DNA from: Archangium sp.
GTDB lineage: Bacteria; Myxococcota; Myxococcia; Myxococcales; Myxococcaceae
Assembly: GCA_030681645.1 (NCBI GenBank)
Contig: JAUXRX010000042.1
Span: 1 to 64,000 of the forward strand
Direction of reading: 5' to 3'
Length of the DNA: 64,000 nt
The first letter of the stretch is position 1, and every line of letters begins with the position of its first letter. Position numbers and translations under genes: made by a program. The notes under the pieces were generated by a model. It saw only the letters and a list, made by a program, of their open reading frames with translations. It was not told the DNA's origin and ran no database searches. Positions 59,478 to 64,000 of the stretch are shown piece by piece.

Positions 59478-60907
59478 TGCGCATTGGTTCCCCTGTCCCC
59501 GCGGGGGAAGGCGAACTCGCGCCTCGAGGGCAAGAGAGGGTCAGGGAGAGGGCCGCGCTGCTCCTGCTGGTGTGGTCCCTCACCAGTTGCACGCACCTCG
59601 TCTGGTACGGCCGCAGCGACGATCGCCGGCACATCGTCTCGGTCATCGAAGAAGGCGGCACGCAGCACGTGCGCTTCGACATGGTCGATGGCCCGCGCGT
59701 GCGAGGCGTGGGCGTCGACGCCCTGGTGATCGACGAGTCAGGCCACCTCGCGTACCCGGCCGAGCTTCCCGACGGCAGCTGGGTGCTGATCCGCGACGGC
59801 GTGCTCGGCCCGCACTTCGACGCGATCGGCGAGCTCCAGGCCCGCGGCGAACGGCTCGCGTACACGGCGGAGAAGGCCGGCAAGTGGCGCGTCGTGCACG
59901 ATGGCCAGTCGAGCGAGGCGTTCGACACCATCCTCCCGGGCTCCCTCACGCTGGGACCCAACGGCCGGCTCGCCTTCGCCGCGCAGCAGGGCACCAGCGT
60001 CTTCGCCGTCATCGACGCTCAGCGCAGCGCGCCGATGGATGCGGTCGGTCAGCTTCGTTTCTCACCCGATGGCTCGCGCGTTGGCTTCGTGGGCAGGCGG
60101 CAGGGCGCGCGCTTCGTGGTGATCGACGGCGAGCAGCACGGCCCGTTCGAGTCCGTCGCCGAGTTGGAGCTGGGCCCACCAGACGTCTTCGTCGCGCGCA
60201 CCGAAGGCGCCTGGCGCGTCTTCGTCGACGGACGACCCGGTGAGGGCTTCGACCGTATCGCGGGGCTCAACGGCACGGCCTACGCGGGGCGTCGCGGCAA
60301 GGAGGAGTGGATCGTCGATGGTGAGCGGACGCTCGGTCCCTTCACGGCGATCAAGTCGAAGCTCGCGCGCGACTCGGAGGGAAGGCTGGTGTTCGTCGCG
60401 CAGCGCGGTGACACGTGGACCGTGGTGACGGGCGAGACGGAGAACGCGCCGTGGGCCGAGGTCGAGGCACCTGCCCTCGGCGGGGCCCACGTCGGCTTCA
60501 TCGCAGAACGGAACGAGCGCAGCGTAGTGGTGATCGACGGCAGGGAGGTCGCCACGTGGGACTGGGCGGGCTCACTCGTGCTCAGCCGTGATGGGGCCCG
60601 GTTTGCTCACCTGGCTCGTCGCGATGACAAGACCGTGCTCGTCGTCGATGGCGTGGAGCGCCAGGTCGACGTCGCCGTTGCGGGCACGCTCGCGTTCTCG
60701 AAGGACGGACGCAGGTTCGCGTGCGTCACCGGCGATCCGAAGACGCGCCGGCTGTTCATCAGTCGCGATGACGGCAAGCGGCTACTGGTCGACATGGAGG
60801 AGGTGGTGGCGGCGCTGTCTCGGGGGAACCCCGACGCGCTGCTCACCTCTCCCGATGTGACGCTGCTCAAGCGTTGGGTTGAGGCAGAGCTCGAACTCGG
60901 CCGCTGA
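59474..60907 (+). CDS. Probable lipoprotein with WD40/PD40-like beta-propeller
   Basis: A 477-residue protein. The start contains an unusual charged stretch (GEGELAPRGQERVRERAA) coded by a GC-rich repeat-like segment, then a membrane helix with a lipobox-like Cys (LLLLVWSLTSC). The rest is seven or so propeller blades with recurring VVIDG and LGPNGRLAFAA, DSEGRLVFVAQRG, LVLSRDGARFAHLA. It probably lies at the cell surface or in the periplasm. It follows the FabZ-like gene by a 4-bp overlap but is not an obvious pathway enzyme. Confidence 0.7.
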   Translation: MMRIGSPVPAGEGELAPRGQERVRERAALLLLVWSLTSCTHLVWYGRSDDRRHIVSVIEEGGTQHVRFDMVDGPRVRGVGVDALVIDESGHLAYPAELPDGSWVLIRDGVLGPHFDAIGELQARGERLAYTAEKAGKWRVVHDGQSSEAFDTILPGSLTLGPNGRLAFAAQQGTSVFAVIDAQRSAPMDAVGQLRFSPDGSRVGFVGRRQGARFVVIDGEQHGPFESVAELELGPPDVFVARTEGAWRVFVDGRPGEGFDRIAGLNGTAYAGRRGKEEWIVDGERTLGPFTAIKSKLARDSEGRLVFVAQRGDTWTVVTGETENAPWAEVEAPALGGAHVGFIAERNERSVVVIDGREVATWDWAGSLVLSRDGARFAHLARRDDKTVLVVDGVERQVDVAVAGTLAFSKDGRRFACVTGDPKTRRLFISRDDGKRLLVDMEEVVAALSRGNPDALLTSPDVTLLKRWVEAELELGR

Positions 60908-60933
60908 TTGGTTTGCCCTCTCCCCGACCCTCG

Positions 60934-62307
60934 TCACTCCTTCTTTCTGTCGAACACCGGCGCGGCCGAGGCGGGGCTGGTGAGGTAGGTGACGATGTCG
61001 CGCAGGTCGCTGTCCGGCAGCCGCGCGATGGTCCAGTTCGGCATCTGCTTGTTCTGGTGCCCCTCGAGCCGGCGCACGCGACGCACTACCCAGTCGGGCT
61101 CGTACAGGCCCGGCGCCCACACCGGCCCCACGCGGCCGTCGAGGTGACAGGTCATGCAGAACTTGTCGGCGAGCTTCTTCCCCTTCGCCGCGTCGCCGCC
61201 GGTCGGATCGCGCAAGAGCGTCTCCATCGAGCGGTAGGTGGTCGTGTAGTCGAGCACCGGCGCGCCGTCGGGGCTGATCGCGTCGATGAACGCCTGGAGC
61301 TGCTCTTCCTGCTCCGAGCTCAACCCCGAGCCGAGCATGTACTGCTTCTGGCAGATGCCCGCGGCCTTGCCCGCGGTCGCCGCGAAGCCGCCCCAGAACT
61401 TCGGGCGCTGGCCCGCGTTGTACATGGTGTTCGCCGCGCGCACGTGCCCGTCCTTGAGCAACAGCCCGTCGCGCTCGTCCTGCTTCGCGTGACAGTGGAA
61501 GCAGGTCATCTTGTTGCCCTCGCCGCCGGCCGCCGGGGAGTGGAAGAGCTTCTCTCCCTTCGCCTTCGCGTCGTCGCCCTTGAATTGGTACGTGAAGACG
61601 AGCGCCGGCTTCGGCTTGCGCGGCGGCTTCGGCTTCGGAGGCTTGGCGGCCGCGGGCTGCACCTGCGTCACCGTCGGCGAGACCACCACCACCGCCACCG
61701 GAAGAGGCGCACCCGGCGTCGCGGCCGTGGCCGGTTTCTCCTCGCGCTTCTCGAAGCCCATGTCGAAGCTGACCTGCGCCACGTCGCCCAGCTTGAGGAA
61801 CAGCCGCTGCGGCCGCTGCACGTTGTAGTCGCTGAACGGGACCTCGAACCTGCCGCCCACGCGCACGTGACCCTCGGCGTCCAGCTTGAGCGTCACCGGC
61901 ACCTTCACCGCGCGCCGCACGCCGTGCAGTTCGAACGAGCCCACCACCGTTCCCGTCACCGACGCGCCGTTCGCCAGCGCCGGCGCCGAGGGCCTCTCGA
62001 TGCTGTCGATGGTGAGCACCGCCCGGGGAAAGCGGCTGGTCTCGAGGAACTCGATGCGCATGTCCTTGTCGCGTTGATCGATGCCCGTGCGAATGGAGCC
62101 GAGCTCGACGGCGATCGCGCCCGTGCCCTTGCTCCACGCCTCGGGAGAGAAGGTGAGGACGCCGCTCGACTGCCGGGTCTCGCCGATCACGTCGTCGAGC
62201 GGACCCTCGACCATGAAGCGCACGAAGCCGCGCGTCTTCACCCACTGCGGATCCTCCGCGAACGCCGCGGAGGACAACACCATCATCGATAGGAAGAGTT
62301 TCTTCAT
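60934..62307 (-). CDS. YceI-domain protein fused to a di-haem cytochrome c
   Basis: A 457-residue periplasmic protein with signal peptide (MKKLFLSMMVLSSAAFA). Residues about 20-195 form a YceI-type lipocalin-like barrel (GFVRFMVEGPLDDVIG, FLKLGDVAQVSFDMGFEK). After a Pro/Lys-rich linker come two cytochrome c motifs: CFHCH (about 275-279) and CMTCH (about 388-392), each CxxCH. YceI proteins bind polyisoprenoids such as ubiquinone, so electron transfer between membrane quinol and cytochrome is plausible (inference). It is followed upstream by the truncated-globin lipoprotein gene (17 bp), likely an operon. Confidence 0.88.
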   Translation of the reverse strand: MKKLFLSMMVLSSAAFAEDPQWVKTRGFVRFMVEGPLDDVIGETRQSSGVLTFSPEAWSKGTGAIAVELGSIRTGIDQRDKDMRIEFLETSRFPRAVLTIDSIERPSAPALANGASVTGTVVGSFELHGVRRAVKVPVTLKLDAEGHVRVGGRFEVPFSDYNVQRPQRLFLKLGDVAQVSFDMGFEKREEKPATAATPGAPLPVAVVVVSPTVTQVQPAAAKPPKPKPPRKPKPALVFTYQFKGDDAKAKGEKLFHSPAAGGEGNKMTCFHCHAKQDERDGLLLKDGHVRAANTMYNAGQRPKFWGGFAATAGKAAGICQKQYMLGSGLSSEQEEQLQAFIDAISPDGAPVLDYTTTYRSMETLLRDPTGGDAAKGKKLADKFCMTCHLDGRVGPVWAPGLYEPDWVVRRVRRLEGHQNKQMPNWTIARLPDSDLRDIVTYLTSPASAAPVFDRKKE

Positions 62308-62324
62308 GGCTGGCTCCAGGACCT

Positions 62325-62801
62325 TCACGGCTCTTCGACGATGGACGAGCGCATCGGGCCCAGCAGGCCGAGCAGCTCGCCCTTCTCACCGGCCGGCACC
62401 TTGAACTTGTCGAGCGTCGCCACCAGGTGGCCCACCAGCGCGTCGAACTGCGCGTTGGTGATCTTCATGCCCGCGTGCGCCGTGCCCATGTCGCGCCCGG
62501 AGTACGTGCACGGCCCACCCGACGCGGCGCAGACGAGCTCGACCAGGCGCTGGCGCAGGCGCGGCACGTGGCCGACCGCGAAGCCCGAGTTGATCAGCTC
62601 GTCGCCCGCCACGCGGCCGAGGAAGTCGTCGATGACGGCCTCGATGGCGCCCTTGCCGCCGAGCCGCTCGAACAGGAGCTTCTTCGGAGCCTCGACGTTC
62701 GCCGGGGCGTCCGCCTTCGGAGGCGCGTCGGGGTCACCCGTCGCGGCGCTCGTCGTGACGCAACCGAGGAAGAGGATGAGAGAGAGAAGCGTGAATCGCA
62801 T
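62325..62801 (-). CDS. Truncated haemoglobin (group 1 type) lipoprotein
   Basis: A 158-residue lipoprotein (MRFTLLSLILFLGC). The mature part (about 48-155) is a 2-on-2 truncated globin: LFERLGGKGAIEAVIDDFLGRV, the proximal His in MGTAHAGMKIT, and NAQFDALVGHLVATLDKF. Truncated globins bind O2 or NO; one lipidated at the outer or inner membrane is unusual. It starts 17 bp before the YceI-cytochrome gene on the same strand, suggesting a shared role in respiratory or NO chemistry, as inference. Confidence 0.9.
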   Translation of the reverse strand: MRFTLLSLILFLGCVTTSAATGDPDAPPKADAPANVEAPKKLLFERLGGKGAIEAVIDDFLGRVAGDELINSGFAVGHVPRLRQRLVELVCAASGGPCTYSGRDMGTAHAGMKITNAQFDALVGHLVATLDKFKVPAGEKGELLGLLGPMRSSIVEEP

Positions 62802-62833
62802 GACGACTCCTGGTGAGGCGAGAGAGGAATGCC

Positions 62834-62890
62834 CGTTCACGTCGAGCGAAGTCGAGACGGCGACCCCTCGACTGCGCTCGGGGTGAACGG
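62834..62890. repeat. Inverted pair of dispersed repeats between the globin and TPR genes
   Basis: A forward copy at 62834-62857 and an inverted copy at 62865-62890, 7 bp apart. The forward copy has three substitutions (GTTCACGTCGAGCGAAGTCG). Together they can form a long hairpin between the globin gene's start (62801) and the TPR gene's stop (62895), which are on the same strand, so it may terminate TPR transcription. Confidence 0.8.
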
Positions 62891-62894
62891 AGCG

Positions 62895-63968
62895 CTAGAA
62901 CCTGCCGAGCACGGTGACGCCGCCACCCGCCCCGGGGACGACGACGACGTCCTTCCCGAGGATGATGAAGACGACGCCCGTCACGGCCAGCGCACCACCG
63001 GCTGCGAACATGATGTTGGCCAGGCGCGCGTTGCCGATCGCCCCCTGGTCCTGCGCGTACAGCGTCGCCTGGTCGTAGCCCCCGGCCGCGAGCGAGGCCT
63101 TCACCGATTCGCGCGCGCCGTTCGAGGTGACGCCGAAGTACGTGCCCACGCCCGCGGCGGCGACGCCGAGACCGAGCAGCACGAACCCGACGGGACGCAG
63201 CGCCGAGCCCTTCGAGACCGGTTCAGCCTCGAGCCGCTCTTCGGGCTTCTCCGCCGGCGTCAGCTTCGCCTCGGGCTGCTTCACCGGGGCGTCGACCTTC
63301 TTCGGCTCTTCGACCCTGGCCACGGCGACGGGCGCCGGCGCGGTCTGCTTGATGGGCCTGCCCGCGGAGCCGAGGAACATGAGCTGGTCCTTGCGCTCGG
63401 ACAGCGCCTCGGCCCACCACTCGACGACCTCCGCGTCGACGTCGGTCGCGGCCGCGCCATTGCTGAGCGACGCCTCGACCGGCTTCCACGCGCCGCCGTC
63501 CTTGCGCACGTAGAAGCGCACCCGGGCGATCAGCTTGAGCGGATCATTCTTCACGAAGAGCGAGATCTGCTTCACCCGGCCGTCCTGCGCGCCGGGGTCC
63601 AGGGGACCCAGCTCGATGCCGCCGTGCTCCTTGAACCACGCCTTGGCGGTGGCGATCACCGAGGCCACCTTGCCGGTGTACTTGCCGGTGAGGTCGCGCT
63701 TCGGCTCGAGCTGCAGCCCCGAGCGGAAGCTCTCCTCGGCCTTCTGCGTCTGGCCGAGCGCCGCCTGTGCCAGCCCGCGGCTCTCGAGCAACGTGAGCAG
63801 GCTCTCTCGTTCGAGCCCGCCCTTCTTCGCCGCCGCTTCGATCGCCTTGAGCGCCGCGTCGTACTTCTTCTGCGCCAGGAGCTGCTGGGCCTTCTCCAGG
63901 TCAGGGTTGCGCTGGGCGAACGCGGTCGCCGCCAACAACAGGAGCACTGCCAGGGAAGCGCGCTTCAA
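62895..63968 (-). CDS. TPR-containing envelope protein
   Basis: A 357-residue protein with signal peptide (MKRASLAVLLLLAATAFAQ), then two or three TPR-like helices (about 20-95: NPDLEKAQQLLAQKKYDAA, LESRGLAQAALGQTQKAEESF), a beta segment (about 120-190, GRVKQISLFVKNDPLKLIARV), a Pro/Lys/Glu-rich linker, and two C-terminal hydrophobic segments (GFVLLGLGVAAAGVGTYFG and NIMFAAGGALAVTGVVFIILG). This layout is common in myxobacterial envelope proteins of unknown role. Its ATG lies 32 bp from the window end; upstream context is not visible. Confidence 0.78.
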   Translation of the reverse strand: MKRASLAVLLLLAATAFAQRNPDLEKAQQLLAQKKYDAALKAIEAAAKKGGLERESLLTLLESRGLAQAALGQTQKAEESFRSGLQLEPKRDLTGKYTGKVASVIATAKAWFKEHGGIELGPLDPGAQDGRVKQISLFVKNDPLKLIARVRFYVRKDGGAWKPVEASLSNGAAATDVDAEVVEWWAEALSERKDQLMFLGSAGRPIKQTAPAPVAVARVEEPKKVDAPVKQPEAKLTPAEKPEERLEAEPVSKGSALRPVGFVLLGLGVAAAGVGTYFGVTSNGARESVKASLAAGGYDQATLYAQDQGAIGNARLANIMFAAGGALAVTGVVFIILGKDVVVVPGAGGGVTVLGRF

Positions 63969-64000
63969 TGGGTGCCTCCGTCGAAGAAGCCCTGCGAGTA

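Overview
This is high-GC, gene-dense DNA with the hallmarks of a myxobacterium (Myxococcota, order Myxococcales). It carries three proteins with MYXO-CTERM-type tails (a Cys, one hydrophobic helix, then an Arg cluster), many lipoproteins, CARDB / choice-of-anchor / PEGA / DUF4214 / DUF1554 proteins, frequent GTG and TTG starts, and in-frame invasion of coding sequence by a short dispersed repeat. I see no rRNA, tRNA, CRISPR array, complete insertion sequence or prophage. Species cannot be told from this window.

Layout. 1-1000 is the end of a thrombospondin type 3 repeat MYXO-CTERM protein. 1001-1514 is non-coding and holds an alternating A-B-A-B repeat. 2817-6734 carries a type III polyketide synthase, an isoprenylcysteine-methyltransferase-like enzyme and a flavoprotein, the same trio as the srsABC phenolic-lipid genes of Streptomyces griseus, with a MYXO-CTERM gene lying between the second and third. 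10587-6767 (minus strand) is a tightly overlapping five-gene operon: two lipoproteins, a methyltransferase, a 53-residue membrane protein and a ketopantoate-reductase-family protein. 10637-12274 is an ATPase-nuclease fusion gene bracketed by two nearly identical 34-bp palindromes.

12336-36274 is mostly cell envelope: a large CARDB/Ig surface protein, a DUF883-like protein, a TonB-dependent receptor with a minisatellite-coded N-terminus, a trypsin-like lipoprotein, a PAQR/hemolysin III protein, a seven-repeat choice-of-anchor D protein, an M15 peptidase, a lone GspG-like pseudopilin, a response regulator, and PEGA and PilZ proteins. 36482-51899 holds Cys-rich and propeller lipoproteins, a RetSat/CrtI-like flavoprotein next to an FprA-type ferredoxin-NADP reductase, and a ferritin-like gene preceded by two very small membrane ORFs.

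52128-59477 is the most interesting part: a compact type II fatty-acid/polyketide-like cassette. It starts with one polypeptide that joins an active ketosynthase to a second ketosynthase-like domain whose catalytic Cys is Gln (chain-length-factor or KSQ style). An ACP, a GcvT-like folate-fold protein, a FabG ketoreductase, a FabD transacylase, an unrecognised 504-residue protein and a FabZ-like dehydratase follow. Most of the first genes overlap, so they are probably co-translated. 60934-62801 (minus) pairs a truncated-globin lipoprotein with a YceI/di-haem cytochrome c fusion, and 62895-63968 encodes a TPR protein.

Functional calls rest on reading motifs by eye; no database search was run. 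Starts were chosen by motif, signal peptide, RBS and overlap, and several may be off by a few codons.
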